Positions 8,039 to 17,722 of a stretch of DNA of 64,000 nucleotides are shown piece by piece. The notes under the pieces are model-generated. The model was not told the DNA's origin, did no database searches, and saw only the letters and a list, made by a program, of their open reading frames with translations. The stretch lies in NCBI RefSeq assembly GCF_900184735.1, contig NZ_LT855399.1, positions 217,858 through 281,857 on the forward strand. The letters run 5' to 3'. A program made the position numbers and the translations under genes. Each line of letters starts with the position of its first letter. Within the stretch, counting starts at the first letter, position 1. The DNA comes from Paucisalibacillus globulus. Lineage in GTDB: Bacteria > Bacillota > Bacilli > Bacillales > Amphibacillaceae.

Positions 8039-8880
8039 TGAAGTTATTAGAAGAGTTTTGGAAAGAAATTTTTGAAACGAAATCTAAAGGATTAGAATGG
8101 TGGGAAAGGCAACAGGCATTAAATGAAAAGCGAAATGCGAAGCTAGTCAAAGTAAACGGGAAGGGTCATATATACCAACGAATGAAATATGACCAGGAGG
8201 AAAAAGTATATTATCACCTACATCTATCCATGTTGATGAAACAGGGCAAACATTTTTTTAGAGAAGAACGAACTATTCCATATGAATTCAGACTAAGGGC
8301 CGGTGAGATTATGGATCATAGGCCGACTGTTATAAATGAACAAGTTGAACCGACGGAAAAGTTATTTCCTGATGTAGGAAAAGGTGAAAAATCGGAACGG
8401 TTTGTATATGACCGCCTTGCTGCTGTTCAATATGCAGAAAGATGGTGGAATAGTTATAATCCCCAATATCGTAAATTCGAAGTAGATTGCACGAATTATG
8501 TTTCACAATGCTTACGTGCAGGAGGTGCTCCGATGAGGGGGGCACCAAATCGAAATCAGGGTTGGTGGTACTCAGGGAGCAATTGGAGTTATAGTTGGGC
8601 AGTAGCCCACTCCTTAAGGTGGTACTTAGCAGGGTCTACACAAGGGTTAACCGGAACAGAAGTAGATTCTCCAGCTGAACTACAACCTGGTGATGTTATC
8701 TGTTACGACTTTGAAGGAGATGGTAGGTGGAATCATAATACGATTGTTGTCGCAAAAGATGCCTATGGTATGCCACTTGTTAATGCGCATACATCTAATA
8801 GCCGACAACGTTATTGGTCCTATGAGGATTCCACAGCCTACACACCAAATATCCAATATAAGTTTTTCCGTATCGGATAA
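8038..8880 (+). CDS. amidase-domain protein, YhbB-like
   Basis: 280 aa from ATG 8038; the in-frame ATG at 8023 would lie inside the hairpin stem. The N-terminal ~115 residues are charged and of unknown fold. The C-terminal ~150 form a 'putative amidase' domain of NlpC/P60-like type: the likely nucleophile is Cys in VDCTNYVSQCL, and conserved aromatic and glycine runs follow (NQGWWYSG, GDVICYDFEGDGRWNHN, with His in NHNTIVV). Position between ogt and trmL matches B. subtilis yhbB. Hydrolysis of a cell-wall peptide or amide is likely from the fold but unproven. No signal peptide is visible. Confidence 0.8.
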   Translation: MKLLEEFWKEIFETKSKGLEWWERQQALNEKRNAKLVKVNGKGHIYQRMKYDQEEKVYYHLHLSMLMKQGKHFFREERTIPYEFRLRAGEIMDHRPTVINEQVEPTEKLFPDVGKGEKSERFVYDRLAAVQYAERWWNSYNPQYRKFEVDCTNYVSQCLRAGGAPMRGAPNRNQGWWYSGSNWSYSWAVAHSLRWYLAGSTQGLTGTEVDSPAELQPGDVICYDFEGDGRWNHNTIVVAKDAYGMPLVNAHTSNSRQRYWSYEDSTAYTPNIQYKFFRIG

Positions 8881-8937
8881 AAGTGATATAATAATAAAGT
8901 TGATTATAGAAAGGTAAAGAGCAAGGAGAAATGAATT

Positions 8938-9411
8938 GTGAGTGTACATGTTGTATTATTTGAACCAGAAATCCCAGCCAATACAGGGAATATCGGAAGA
9001 ACTTGCCTAGCTACAGATACAAAACTTCATCTTATCCATCCACTTGGATTCTCTACAGAAGATAAAGCAGTTCGCAGAGCAGGTCTAGATTATTGGAAAG
9101 ATGTTGATATTGAGGAACATCAAACCATTTTTGACTTATATGAGCAATATCCAGAGGGTAAGTTTTATTATATTGAAAACTTCGGGACAAAGCATTATAC
9201 CGATTTCGACTTTAGTAACACAGAAGAAGATTTATTCTTTGTATTTGGAAAAGAATCTACCGGAATACCAAAGGATCTATTGGTAGGCAAAGAGGATCAA
9301 TGCCTCAGAATTCATATGAATGATAAAGTACGTTCCTTAAATTTATCAAATACAGCTGCAATTATTGTTTATGAAGTATTAAGGCAACAAGGTTTTCCTC
9401 ATTTAACTTAA
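8938..9411 (+). CDS. trmL: tRNA (cytidine/uridine-34-2'-O)-methyltransferase
   Basis: 157 aa, GTG start behind AAGGAG. It has SPOUT-family features: N-terminal HVVLFEPEIPANTGNIGRTC, central LFFVFGKESTGIPKDLL, and the knotted C-terminal SAM site MNDKVRSLNLSNTAAIIVYEVLRQ. TrmL methylates the 2'-O of the wobble base in tRNA-Leu isoacceptors, so with queG it makes this a small cluster of anticodon-loop modification genes. Full length for the family. A TATAAT at about 8883, in the tail of the preceding gene, could give it a promoter of its own. Confidence 0.95.
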   Translation: MSVHVVLFEPEIPANTGNIGRTCLATDTKLHLIHPLGFSTEDKAVRRAGLDYWKDVDIEEHQTIFDLYEQYPEGKFYYIENFGTKHYTDFDFSNTEEDLFFVFGKESTGIPKDLLVGKEDQCLRIHMNDKVRSLNLSNTAAIIVYEVLRQQGFPHLT

Positions 9412-9417
9412 AATTTG

Positions 9418-9448
9418 AACGCTATTCACTATGTTGAGTAGCGTTTTT
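9418..9448 (+). terminator. terminator of trmL
   Basis: AACGCTATTCA / TGAGTAGCGTT stem with a 6-nt loop and a TTTTTT run, seven bases after the trmL stop. Confidence 0.85.
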
Positions 9449-9470
9449 TGTTTGGTTTGTTGTGGATTCT

Positions 9471-10100
9471 GGGTAGAAGATTGGAGGTAACGGGCACAAG
9501 TACCGGATTTCTGGTCGCAAGGTTACTGGTATTGGGCACAAGTACCGGATTTCTGGTCGCAAGGTTACTGGTATTGGGCACAAGTACTGGATACAAGGTC
9601 ACAAGGTTGCTGTTATCGGGTAAAAGCACCAGATTCCCGGTCGCAAGGTTGCTGGTATTGGGCACAAGTACTGGATACAAGGTCACAAGGTTGCTGGTAT
9701 TGGGCACAAGCACCAGCCCCTCGGTCGCAAGGTTTCTAGTATGAGTCACAAGCACCGAATTCCCGGTCACAAGGTTGCAGTTATCGGTCACAAGCACTAG
9801 CCCCTCGGTCGCAAGGTTGCTGGTATTGGGCACAAGTACTGGATACAAGGTCACAAGGTTGCTGGTATTGGGCACAAGCACCAGCCCCTCGGTCGCAAGG
9901 TTTCTAGTATGAGTCACAAGCACCGAATTCCCGGTCACAAGGTTGCAGTTATCGGTCACAAGCACCAGCCCCGCGGTCGCAAGGTTTCTAGTATGAGTCA
10001 CAAGCACCGAATTCCCGGTCACAAGGTTGCAGTTATCGGTCACAAGCACTAGCCCCTCGGTCGCAAGGTTTCTAGTATCAGTCACAAGCACCCGATTACC
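9471..10100. repeat. 21-bp tandem repeat array, 29 in-phase units plus a degenerate first unit
   Basis: From 9492 to 10100 there are 29 consecutive 21-bp units with no phase slip; one decayed unit precedes at 9471. Each unit opens with a core close to GGTCRCAAG or GGGCACAAG and continues with 12 variable bases. Two types alternate (core then GTTGCTGGTATT, and core then CACCAGCCCCTC or similar), giving a 42-bp higher-order period. Because 21 is a multiple of three, long open frames exist on both strands (for example minus-strand heptads like LVTDNCN), but none has a proper ribosome site. The array starts ~25 bases after the trmL terminator and ends 13 bases before the next terminator. I take it as non-coding. 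Confidence 0.9.
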
Positions 10101-10113
10101 CACACTAAATAAA

Positions 10114-10144
10114 AAAACTAGCCCCTCCAAAAAGAGCTAGTTTT
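10114..10144 (-). terminator. terminator at the array edge, serving the 33-aa peptide gene
   Basis: AAAACTAGC / GCTAGTTTT perfect 9-bp stem with T or A tracts on both sides; it can act in both directions. Confidence 0.75.
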
Positions 10145-10151
10145 ACCAACA

Positions 10152-10253
10152 TTATTGATTTTTCTTTGGTACTCCTGGCTTTGCATCATATCCAGCAGCG
10201 AAGATTGATACTAGGAATGTCACGATAACACCCATTAGAAGTGCTAATTTCAT
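10152..10253 (-). CDS. 33-aa single-span membrane peptide
   Basis: ATG at 10253 (minus strand) is preceded by GGAGG at a proper distance, and TAA is at 10152. The peptide begins MKLALLMGVIVTFLVSIFAA, one hydrophobic helix, and ends with a short polar, lysine-rich tail (YDAKPGVPKKNQ). It has its own terminator. I do not recognise it. It could be a small structural or regulatory membrane peptide; a type I toxin is possible in form, but no antisense RNA was identified. The strong ribosome site and terminator support a real gene. Confidence 0.6.
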   Translation of the reverse strand: MKLALLMGVIVTFLVSIFAAGYDAKPGVPKKNQ

Positions 10254-10464
10254 ATGTAATCCTCCTTTAATAAAGTCCATATGTAAAGATGAGCTTATCA
10301 TATCTGTCCCCATTATAGCGAAAAAATTACAGAAAGTGAACTAAGAATGGTTACAAAATCATGAATGTATAAATTAGAAAATTCACTATCTTTGTAATTT
10401 GATACATTTCTGTGTAAAGGCACATAAGATATATTGTTCTCCTATGAAAAATAAGGTATATTAG

Positions 10465-10493
10465 TTGATGAAGTTTGATGTCAGTTCTATAAT
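10465..10493 (+). promoter_or_regulatory. sigma-A promoter of odhAB
   Basis: TTGATG (10465-10470), 17 bases, TATAAT (10488-10493). The GTG start of odhA lies 64 bases downstream. Confidence 0.75.
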
Positions 10494-10507
10494 AAGAATT
10501 GTCGAAT

Positions 10508-10526
10508 AATAACCGTTTTCAAACGG
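10508..10526 (+). promoter_or_regulatory. candidate cre (CcpA) site / palindrome in the odhA leader
   Basis: AATAACCGTTTTCA (10508-10521) agrees with the catabolite-responsive element consensus except at its first two bases. The overlapping CCGTTTTCAAACGG (10513-10526) is a perfect 6-2-6 palindrome. It sits just after the expected transcription start, where a bound repressor would block elongation. Confidence 0.4.
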
Positions 10527-10557
10527 AGAAAGTTAACTTCTAATGGGGGTATAAGAC

Positions 10558-13413
10558 GTGGCACAAAATGACGAATCTTCACAAAGATTCTGGGGAGAGT
10601 TTCATGGTCCTAATATAGGATATTTAGAAGAACAATATGAGTTGTATAAAGAGGACCCTCAAGCAGTTGATCCTAGTATAAAAGAATTATTTGATCAACA
10701 TGGAGCTCCTATTTGGTTGAATACTTCAACCAATACGGTACAAGAAAGTTCTGGAAGTACTTCTATTAATGATGTCAAGAAGATTACCTCAACAGTGAAA
10801 TTAGTTGAGGCTATTCGTCGTTTCGGTCATTTAGAAGCAGATATTTATCCAGTGAGTATTCATGAGGAAAGAAAATCTGAATTACTCAATCCGGGGAATT
10901 ATGGTCTTACTGAAGCAGATTTAAAAGAAATTCCTGCTTCTTGGGTATGGGAAAAGGCACCAGCTGGTGTTGATAATGCATTTGATGTTGTGCAAGAGTT
11001 ACGAAAATACTATACTGGCACGATTACATTTGAATATGACCATGTAGATAGTGACGAAGAGCGTGACTGGTTATCGAATTATATCGAATCTGGAAAAGCT
11101 CGATTAAATCTATCTGATGATGAGAAAAAACAATTACTAGATCGATTAGCAAATGTTGAAGGATTCGAATCATTTCTTCAAAAGACATTTGTTGGACAAA
11201 AGCGTTTCTCTATTGAGGGACTTGAAGCTATGGTTCCGATGCTTGATCACATTGTTAAGTACGCAATAGAGGATAAAGTTGAAAATATTATGATGGGGAT
11301 GGCACACCGAGGTAGATTAAGTGTATTGGCCCATGTGTTAGGAAAACCAATGGATAAAATTTTCTCAGAATTCCATCATTCACCTAATAAGGAATTGATG
11401 CCTTCTGAGGGTTCTAGAGGAATTACCTATGGTTGGACTGGTGACGTTAAATATCACTTTGGTGCTGTTAAAGATGTAAAAGACGGTAACGAAACCAAGA
11501 TTAAAATCACACTTGCACACAACCCATCTCACTTAGAATTTGTCAATCCTGTAGTAGAGGGGTTTGCTAGAGCAGCACAGGATGACCGTTCAGAAAGTGG
11601 TTATCCAAAACAAGATGTCTCAAAAGCTATTCCAGTATTAATTCATGGGGATGCTGCTTTTATCGGAGAAGGTGTAGTAGCTGAAACACTTAATCTTGCA
11701 AATCTACCTGGATATCGCACTGGTGGTACACTTCACATCATTGCGAACAACTTACTTGGATATACAACAAACCAGGAGGATGGTCGCTCTACTCGCTATG
11801 CAAGTGACTTAGCAAAGGGCTTTGAGATTCCAGTCATGCATGTAAATGCGGATGATCCAATTGCATGTGTATCTGCAATTAAACTTGCTTATGACTATCG
11901 TCAAAAATTCAATAAGGATATTTTAATAGACTTAGTAGGATATCGCCGCTATGGTCACAATGAAATGGATGAGCCAAGAGTTACACAACCTAAACTTTAT
12001 GGTTTGATTGATAAACACCCTACAGCAGCTAATGTATTTGCTCATGAATTGGCAGAGAAGGGAATTGTCTCTAAAGAAGAATTTGACCAAATGGTAGCTA
12101 AGATTGAAGAAAACTTAAAAGCTATTATTGATGGCATGGATGAAACTGAAATTGTTAAAGTCGAATGTAAAGATATGCCTGATGCTTTAAATACCGACTT
12201 AGAAAAATATGAAACTGCGGTAGCGAAGGAAGAACTGGAAGAGCTTAATAATGGACTATTTACACGTCCTGAAGGCTTTACAGAAAATAAAAAGCTAGCA
12301 AGAATTTTCAAACGACGTAAAGAAGCATTGCAAGAAGGAAACTATGTTGACTGGGGTGCAGGGGAAGCGCTTGCTTATGCCTCCATCTTAAAAGACGGTA
12401 TTCCAATCCGTTTAACTGGTCAGGATTCAGAGCGTGGAACATTTGCTCACCGTCATGCGGTACTAAATGATGCTGTGACAAATGAAAAATATAGTATCTT
12501 TCACGGGTTAAGTGCTAATGCATCGTTTGATATACGTAATAGCCCTCTTTCTGAAGTTGCGGTATTAGGTTTCGAATATGGATATAGTGTTCAATCTCCT
12601 AATACACTAGTTCTTTGGGAGGCACAGTTTGGTGACTTTGCAAACGTAGCACAAACTATTTTTGATCAATTCATCTCATCCGCTCGTGCTAAATGGGGAG
12701 ATAAGTCCAATATGGTATTATTACTTCCTCATGGACATGAAGGAGCTGGACCAGAGCACTCAAGTGCAAGATTAGAACGGTTCTTACAAATGGCTGCTGA
12801 GAATAACTGGATTGTTGCATATGTAACATCATCTGCACAATTCTTCCATTTAATTCGTCGTCAAGCAGCATTACGTGGAAAAGAAGAAGCTCGTCCGTTA
12901 GTGTTAATGACACCGAAAAGTAGCTTGCTTCGAAATCAACGTATTGCTTCAGAGGCAAAAGAATTTACAGAAGGAAAATTCCAGTTGCTACGTAACCAAC
13001 CAAACTTAAAAGTGAGCAAGAAGAATGCAAAGCGCTTACTAATTGGAACTGGTAAAGTCATGATTGATATTGAGGAAGCACTTGATGGTTCAGATGAGAA
13101 ATTAGATTGGCTACGCGCTGTTCGTCTTGAACAAATATATCCATTCCCAACAAAAGAATTGGAGAAAGTTCTAAAAGAGCTTCCAAATCTTGAAGAAATA
13201 GTTTGGGTACAAGAAGAGCCTAAAAATCAGGGAGCATGGGATTTCGTAGATGATTATTTACGTGATCTATTAAAACCGGGTCAAACATTACGCTATATTG
13301 GCCGTCCAGATCGCTCAGCACCAGCTGTTGGGGATCCAAATGTCCATAAAGCCGAACAAGAGACAATCATACAACAAGCAATTAACCCGACATTAGGAGG
13401 AGAATCCAAATGA
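10558..13413 (+). CDS. odhA: 2-oxoglutarate dehydrogenase E1 component
   Basis: 951 aa, GTG start behind GGGGGT. It is a thiamine-diphosphate E1 of the OdhA/SucA type: N-terminal [59 protein letters not shown] (ThDP/Mg binding GDAA...N), and C-terminal half with [20 protein letters not shown] and [23 protein letters not shown]. It decarboxylates 2-oxoglutarate and passes the succinyl group to the lipoyl arm of OdhB in the TCA cycle. Full length. The stop overlaps the odhB start by four bases (ATGA), showing translational coupling. Confidence 0.98.
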   Translation: MAQNDESSQRFWGEFHGPNIGYLEEQYELYKEDPQAVDPSIKELFDQHGAPIWLNTSTNTVQESSGSTSINDVKKITSTVKLVEAIRRFGHLEADIYPVSIHEERKSELLNPGNYGLTEADLKEIPASWVWEKAPAGVDNAFDVVQELRKYYTGTITFEYDHVDSDEERDWLSNYIESGKARLNLSDDEKKQLLDRLANVEGFESFLQKTFVGQKRFSIEGLEAMVPMLDHIVKYAIEDKVENIMMGMAHRGRLSVLAHVLGKPMDKIFSEFHHSPNKELMPSEGSRGITYGWTGDVKYHFGAVKDVKDGNETKIKITLAHNPSHLEFVNPVVEGFARAAQDDRSESGYPKQDVSKAIPVLIHGDAAFIGEGVVAETLNLANLPGYRTGGTLHIIANNLLGYTTNQEDGRSTRYASDLAKGFEIPVMHVNADDPIACVSAIKLAYDYRQKFNKDILIDLVGYRRYGHNEMDEPRVTQPKLYGLIDKHPTAANVFAHELAEKGIVSKEEFDQMVAKIEENLKAIIDGMDETEIVKVECKDMPDALNTDLEKYETAVAKEELEELNNGLFTRPEGFTENKKLARIFKRRKEALQEGNYVDWGAGEALAYASILKDGIPIRLTGQDSERGTFAHRHAVLNDAVTNEKYSIFHGLSANASFDIRNSPLSEVAVLGFEYGYSVQSPNTLVLWEAQFGDFANVAQTIFDQFISSARAKWGDKSNMVLLLPHGHEGAGPEHSSARLERFLQMAAENNWIVAYVTSSAQFFHLIRRQAALRGKEEARPLVLMTPKSSLLRNQRIASEAKEFTEGKFQLLRNQPNLKVSKKNAKRLLIGTGKVMIDIEEALDGSDEKLDWLRAVRLEQIYPFPTKELEKVLKELPNLEEIVWVQEEPKNQGAWDFVDDYLRDLLKPGQTLRYIGRPDRSAPAVGDPNVHKAEQETIIQQAINPTLGGESK

Positions 13414-14660
13414 GTGAAATTAAAGTACCAGAACTTGCAGAGTCTATTACAGAAGGAACGATAGCAGAATGGTTAGTTAGAGTAGGGGACAAAGTTGAAA
13501 AAGGTGACCCAGTTGTTGAACTAGAAACGGATAAGGTTAATGTTGAAGTGAACTCAGAAGTTTCTGGTGTAATTACTGAAATTGTGAAAGAAGAAGGCGA
13601 AGATGTTGTGGTTGGTGACGTCATCGCATTAGCAAGTGAAGAAGGTGGAGCTACTCCTGAGCCTGTAAAAGAGGAAGCACCAGCTGCAAAAGAAGAAGCA
13701 CCTAAAGAAGAGCCAAAAGCTGCACCAGCACCAGCTGCTAAGCATGAAGAAGAAGCTTCAAACCGTGATGTCATTGCTTCACCAGCAGCTAGAAAGCGTG
13801 CTCGTGAATTAAACATTGATTTAAGTACAGTAGCAACTCGTGATCCACTAGGTCGTGTTCGTCCTGAGGATGTTGAGGCCGCTGCAAGTGCACCAAAACA
13901 ACAAGCTGCTCCTGCCAAGAAAGAAGAGCCAAAAGCTGCTGTAACAACTGAACCTAATAAGCCAGTTGAAGTGGTGAAGATGTCTCGTCGTCGTCAAACC
14001 ATTGCAAAACGCTTAGTTGAAGCTCAACAGACTGCAGCAATGTTAACTACTTTTAACGAAGTAGATTTAACAAATGTTATGAAACTACGTAGTGAACGAA
14101 AAGATAAATTCTTAGATAAACATGGAGTAAAACTTGGATTCATGTCATTCTTTACTAAAGCAGTGGTAGGAGCATTAAAAGACTTCCCACTACTAAATGC
14201 TGAAATCCAAGGAACTGATCTATTAGTTAAGAAGTTCTATGATATTGGTATTGCAGTATCTACAGATGATGGTCTAGTAGTTCCGGTAGTACGCGATGCT
14301 GACCGTTTAGACTTCGCTGGAGTAGAACGCGAAATTGCTAACTTAGGTAAAAAAGCCCGTAATAAGGAATTAGGCTTGAATGACTTATCAGGCGGAACAT
14401 TCACGATAACAAATGGTGGAACTTTTGGTTCTATGCTATCTACACCAATCTTGAATGCACCTCAAGTTGGTATTCTAGGAATGCACAACATCATTAAGCG
14501 TCCTGTTGCAATGCCGGATGATTCGATTGAAGTACGTCCAATGATGTACCTTGCACTTTCTTATGATCACCGAATTGTTGATGGTAAAGAAGCAGTACAA
14601 TTCCTTGTACGTGTGAAACAATTACTTGAAGATCCATATGATTTATTATTAGAAGGTTAA
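13410..14660 (+). CDS. odhB: dihydrolipoamide succinyltransferase E2 of 2-oxoglutarate dehydrogenase
   Basis: 416 aa. The lipoyl domain (residues 1-77) has the lipoylated lysine in [12 protein letters not shown] linker rich in Ala, Glu, Lys and Pro (about 80-115) follows, then the peripheral-subunit-binding domain ([21 protein letters not shown]), a second Ala/Pro linker, and the catalytic domain ending with the active-site motif [17 protein letters not shown]. It takes the succinyl group from OdhA to CoA. Starts within the odhA stop with AGGAGG upstream; followed by a strong terminator. E3 is not in the window. Confidence 0.98.
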   Translation: MSEIKVPELAESITEGTIAEWLVRVGDKVEKGDPVVELETDKVNVEVNSEVSGVITEIVKEEGEDVVVGDVIALASEEGGATPEPVKEEAPAAKEEAPKEEPKAAPAPAAKHEEEASNRDVIASPAARKRARELNIDLSTVATRDPLGRVRPEDVEAAASAPKQQAAPAKKEEPKAAVTTEPNKPVEVVKMSRRRQTIAKRLVEAQQTAAMLTTFNEVDLTNVMKLRSERKDKFLDKHGVKLGFMSFFTKAVVGALKDFPLLNAEIQGTDLLVKKFYDIGIAVSTDDGLVVPVVRDADRLDFAGVEREIANLGKKARNKELGLNDLSGGTFTITNGGTFGSMLSTPILNAPQVGILGMHNIIKRPVAMPDDSIEVRPMMYLALSYDHRIVDGKEAVQFLVRVKQLLEDPYDLLLEG

Positions 14661-14670
14661 TATATGAAGG

Positions 14671-14696
14671 AAGCCCCGCTCAAGCGGGGCTTTCCT
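14671..14696 (+). terminator. odhAB terminator
   Basis: AAGCCCCGC / GCGGGGCTT perfect 9-bp GC-rich stem, loop TCAA, then TTCC. Confidence 0.9.
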
Positions 14697-14769
14697 TGTT
14701 TAGGTTAATAATGTATCAGCATTTATTATCCTATGTTCCTTTTGCAAATCAAATAAGAATAATTGAAAA

Positions 14770-14813
14770 ACTTGACCGAAGACGGATATAAAAGTCCTTC
14801 TTTGGTCTTTTCG
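14770..14813 (+). promoter_or_regulatory. hairpin in the region before the nucleoside transporter
   Basis: GACCGAAGACGGA pairs with TCCTTCTTTGGTC (12 of 13, one G-U) around an 8-nt loop, and TTTTC follows. It may be a terminator or attenuator for a transcript entering the transporter gene. The remaining bases between 14697 and 14987 show no recognised riboswitch and no convincing gene. Confidence 0.35.
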
Positions 14814-14987
14814 TTGCCTGAATATAAAGTCATATGCCTTTATACTGGATTATTATATCTACTTTTGTATAAAATGAAAAACGGAGTCCGTCCACATATA
14901 AAAACAATATTTCAAGAATCCTATTATTCAATCACAATTTGGGTATTACTAATAGGGTAATCATTAACTAACTTAGGAGGCACATCT

Positions 14988-16175
14988 ATGAGTATTATTC
15001 TCGGTATACTTGCCATCATTGTAGTCATTGGACTTTCATATCTTTTATCCAACAATCGTAAAATCATTAATTTCAAAGGAATTGGGATTATGATTCTGGC
15101 TCAACTCCTTACAACGTGGTTCATGTTTTCTACTACGATTGGAGAAGCAATAATTAATGGAATATCAGCTGTTTTTGATAAGTTAATTGAATTTGGTACG
15201 GCTGGTGTTAACTTTATACTTGGTGGTGTTATGCGAGGAGAAGGTGGGATATTTTTCTTTGACGTACTTCTACTTATCATCTTTTTCGCAACGATACTAC
15301 AAGTCCTTACGTATTTAAAGATCTTACCGATTATTATTAAGTATATTGGTGGAATCATCTCTAAAATAACTGGTCTACCAAAAGTTGAATCTTTTAATGC
15401 AGTAAATAGTATTTTCTTTGGTCAATCGGAAGCATTACTTGCAGTTCGCTCTCAGTTTCATCATTTAACTGCTAATCGATTGTATATTGTTAGTGCTTCA
15501 GCAATGGGGTCTGTATCGGCATCAATTGTTGGGGCTTATATGCAAATGTTGCCGCCGAAATATGTATTAGTTGCGTTACCATTAAATATGTTTAGTGCGT
15601 TAATTGTTGCATCTATTATTGCCCCTGTAAAAGTACCAAAAGAAGAAGATAGAGTTGATATTGCGGATGTTTCAAATGAGAAAAGTATATTCGAAGCGAT
15701 GGGAAATGGAGCTCTAGAAGGTGGAAAAATTGCTTTAATTGTGGGAACGATGCTAGTTGCCTTTATTGCATCACTTGAGCTTATAAACTGGATTATTCAA
15801 GCCGTATTTGCTGGGGTAACACTACAGCAAATACTGGGATATATTTTATCTCCTATCGGAATTCTTATGGGAATTCCAACAAGTGAAGTAATTGATGCAG
15901 GAAGTATAATGGGAACCAAAATTGTTACAAATGAATTTGTGGCGATGTTAGAATTTCAAGACATGCTAGGTAAAGTTTCCGAAAAAACAACGGGAATAGT
16001 AACCGTGTTTTTAACTTCATTTGCAAACTTCTCTTCGATTGGAATAATCGCTGGAACGGTTCAAGGAATTGATCGAGAGAAGGGTGGAGAAGTTTCCGGT
16101 TTTGGACTAAAGCTATTGCTGGGTGCAACTCTTGCCTCGATCCTCTCTGCAACAATTGCAGGGTTATTTATCTAA
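14988..16175 (+). CDS. concentrative nucleoside transporter (CNT/NupC family)
   Basis: 395 aa, ATG after TAGGAGG. About nine or ten hydrophobic segments. The gate/core motifs are typical of CNT carriers: FFGQSEALLAVRSQF (the re-entrant loop with the GQSEA signature), SASAMGSVSASIVGAYM and LTSFANFSSIGI near the C-terminus. These proteins take up nucleosides with a proton or sodium ion. NupC, NupG and YutK of B. subtilis have about this size; the exact substrate range (pyrimidine or purine) cannot be read. Monocistronic, convergent with the MATE gene. Confidence 0.92.
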   Translation: MSIILGILAIIVVIGLSYLLSNNRKIINFKGIGIMILAQLLTTWFMFSTTIGEAIINGISAVFDKLIEFGTAGVNFILGGVMRGEGGIFFFDVLLLIIFFATILQVLTYLKILPIIIKYIGGIISKITGLPKVESFNAVNSIFFGQSEALLAVRSQFHHLTANRLYIVSASAMGSVSASIVGAYMQMLPPKYVLVALPLNMFSALIVASIIAPVKVPKEEDRVDIADVSNEKSIFEAMGNGALEGGKIALIVGTMLVAFIASLELINWIIQAVFAGVTLQQILGYILSPIGILMGIPTSEVIDAGSIMGTKIVTNEFVAMLEFQDMLGKVSEKTTGIVTVFLTSFANFSSIGIIAGTVQGIDREKGGEVSGFGLKLLLGATLASILSATIAGLFI

Positions 16176-16213
16176 ATTTGTAGCACAATATGATGGAGGA
16201 TTGTCCCACATAA

Positions 16214-16250
16214 AAAACTCATCTACAATATTACATTGTGGATGAGTTTT
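16214..16250. terminator. bidirectional terminator between the CNT and MATE genes
   Basis: AAAACTCATCTACAAT / ATTGTGGATGAGTTTT, a 16-bp stem with one G-U pair, flanked by A and T tracts. Confidence 0.85.
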
Positions 16251-17604
16251 GTTGTACTATTAAACGATATTTTTTCTGAATATGCAACAGTCTTATTAAT
16301 AAGAGTAGAGCACCGAAGCTCAGTCCAGTAATAATTCCAACCCAATAACCAAATGGACCAAGGTTTGTGTGATTTGCTAGGATCCAGCCGGTTGGGAGGC
16401 CGATAACCCAATAAGAAATAAGTGCGATTATCAATGTCGTGTTCACATCTTTGTACCCACGCAGTGCTCCTTGAATCGGTGCACCAAAGGCATCAGCAAG
16501 CTGGTAAACAATAGCATAGCCGATAAACTGAACGGTTAGCGCTATTACATCTGGATCTCCATTATATAAGCTAGCTACGAAATCATTAAATACATAAAGA
16601 ATGATACCGTTAAATATAGCAATAAAAATACCACCTGTAATCCCGATATATCCATATAGTTTTGCGTCAACCATCCTTCTTGCTCCGACCTCAAATCCTA
16701 CTGTAATGGTTAACGCCATTCCCACACTTAATGGAATCATGTATAGTAAAGCTGAGAAGTTCATGGCTGCTTGGTGAGCCGCAATGGTGTTGGTGCTATA
16801 CTCACTCATTAATAAGGTTACAGCTGAAAAAATACTGGTTTCAAAGAAAATGGCAAAACCAATTGGAATTCCTATCTTTAATTGTTCCAACCAGTCTGAA
16901 ATCTTTGGTTTAACCCAAGTAGAAAATATCTGATAATCACGAAATGGTTTTAATCGAATTAATATGGCAACTGCAAAAATGCAAATCATCCAATAGGTTA
17001 GCGCAGTTGCAATCCCAGCACCAATTCCTCCCATGGCAGGGAGACCAAATTTGCCAAAAATAAAGATATAATTAAAAACGATATTAATAGGCAAGGCAAT
17101 TAAAATGATAAACATAGAAATTCTAGTTTGGCCTAAAGCATCCATAAAACAACGTAAGGTATTAAAAATAAATAAAGGAATAATCCCAGCACCTAAGGTA
17201 ATAAGATAGTATTTGGCAATATGTCGTACTTCCATTTCTAAATCCATTGTATTTAGAATAGGATTCAATGCAAATACGCCTAATAAAAGAATAATGCCTG
17301 CAAGTCCAATGGATAGGTAAATGGCCTGTTGTACTTTCTTCGCTATGGAAATATTATCTTTAGCACCAAGCAAATGGGCGATTATCGGTGTAATAGCTAA
17401 TAAGATGCCATTAATTCCGGTAAATACAGGTACCCATAGACTTGAACCAATGGCCACGCCAGCTAAATCCTGTGCACCTGCTCGACCGGACATTACCGTA
17501 TCAAAGAACGTCATTAGGTTTAAGCTTACCTGAGTAATGAGTATTGGAAAGAATATCATGATAAATAATTTAATCTTTTCTTTTATTGAAGTTGTTTGAT
17601 ACAT
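16231..17604 (-). CDS. MATE family multidrug efflux transporter
   Basis: 457 aa from ATG 17604, preceded by AAAGGAAG; the longer frame to 17748 would overlap the murG gene on the other strand. Twelve hydrophobic segments in two homologous halves. MATE features include FDTVMSGRAGAQDLAGVAIG in the first half, NTLRCFMDALGQTRISM, and the matching GAPIQGALRGYKDVNTT in the second half. It is a sodium- or proton-driven drug/organic-cation exporter of the NorM/DinF class. The stop codon lies inside the stem of the bidirectional terminator. Confidence 0.93.
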   Translation of the reverse strand: MYQTTSIKEKIKLFIMIFFPILITQVSLNLMTFFDTVMSGRAGAQDLAGVAIGSSLWVPVFTGINGILLAITPIIAHLLGAKDNISIAKKVQQAIYLSIGLAGIILLLGVFALNPILNTMDLEMEVRHIAKYYLITLGAGIIPLFIFNTLRCFMDALGQTRISMFIILIALPINIVFNYIFIFGKFGLPAMGGIGAGIATALTYWMICIFAVAILIRLKPFRDYQIFSTWVKPKISDWLEQLKIGIPIGFAIFFETSIFSAVTLLMSEYSTNTIAAHQAAMNFSALLYMIPLSVGMALTITVGFEVGARRMVDAKLYGYIGITGGIFIAIFNGIILYVFNDFVASLYNGDPDVIALTVQFIGYAIVYQLADAFGAPIQGALRGYKDVNTTLIIALISYWVIGLPTGWILANHTNLGPFGYWVGIITGLSFGALLLLIRLLHIQKKYRLIVQQNSSTM

Positions 17605-17722
17605 ATATAATGCTTCCTTTTTCTGTTGATTTTTAATAGGATAGAGAGGTAACAGAATTACACATATAGAAGTTATTATACGCTTGATGTTGTGTAATTG
17701 GAAAGAGGGGACCACAAAAGTA

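Noticed and set aside
9492..10100. CRISPR array
   Set aside because: Units are 21 bp with no unique ~30-base spacers and no cas genes are near.
9429..10130. 233-aa minus-strand frame through array 1
   Set aside because: Its TTG start lies in the terminator stem with no ribosome site, and the open frame follows from the 21-bp period.
13382..13918. 178-aa minus-strand frame opposite odhB
   Set aside because: Shadow of the Ala/Glu/Lys/Pro-rich odhB lipoyl domain and linkers.
14763..14960. 65-aa frame before the nucleoside transporter
   Set aside because: TTG start, no ribosome site, and it crosses a hairpin; the composition looks like intergenic DNA.
14697..14987. Purine riboswitch before the nucleoside transporter
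   Set aside because: None of the conserved loop sequences is present.
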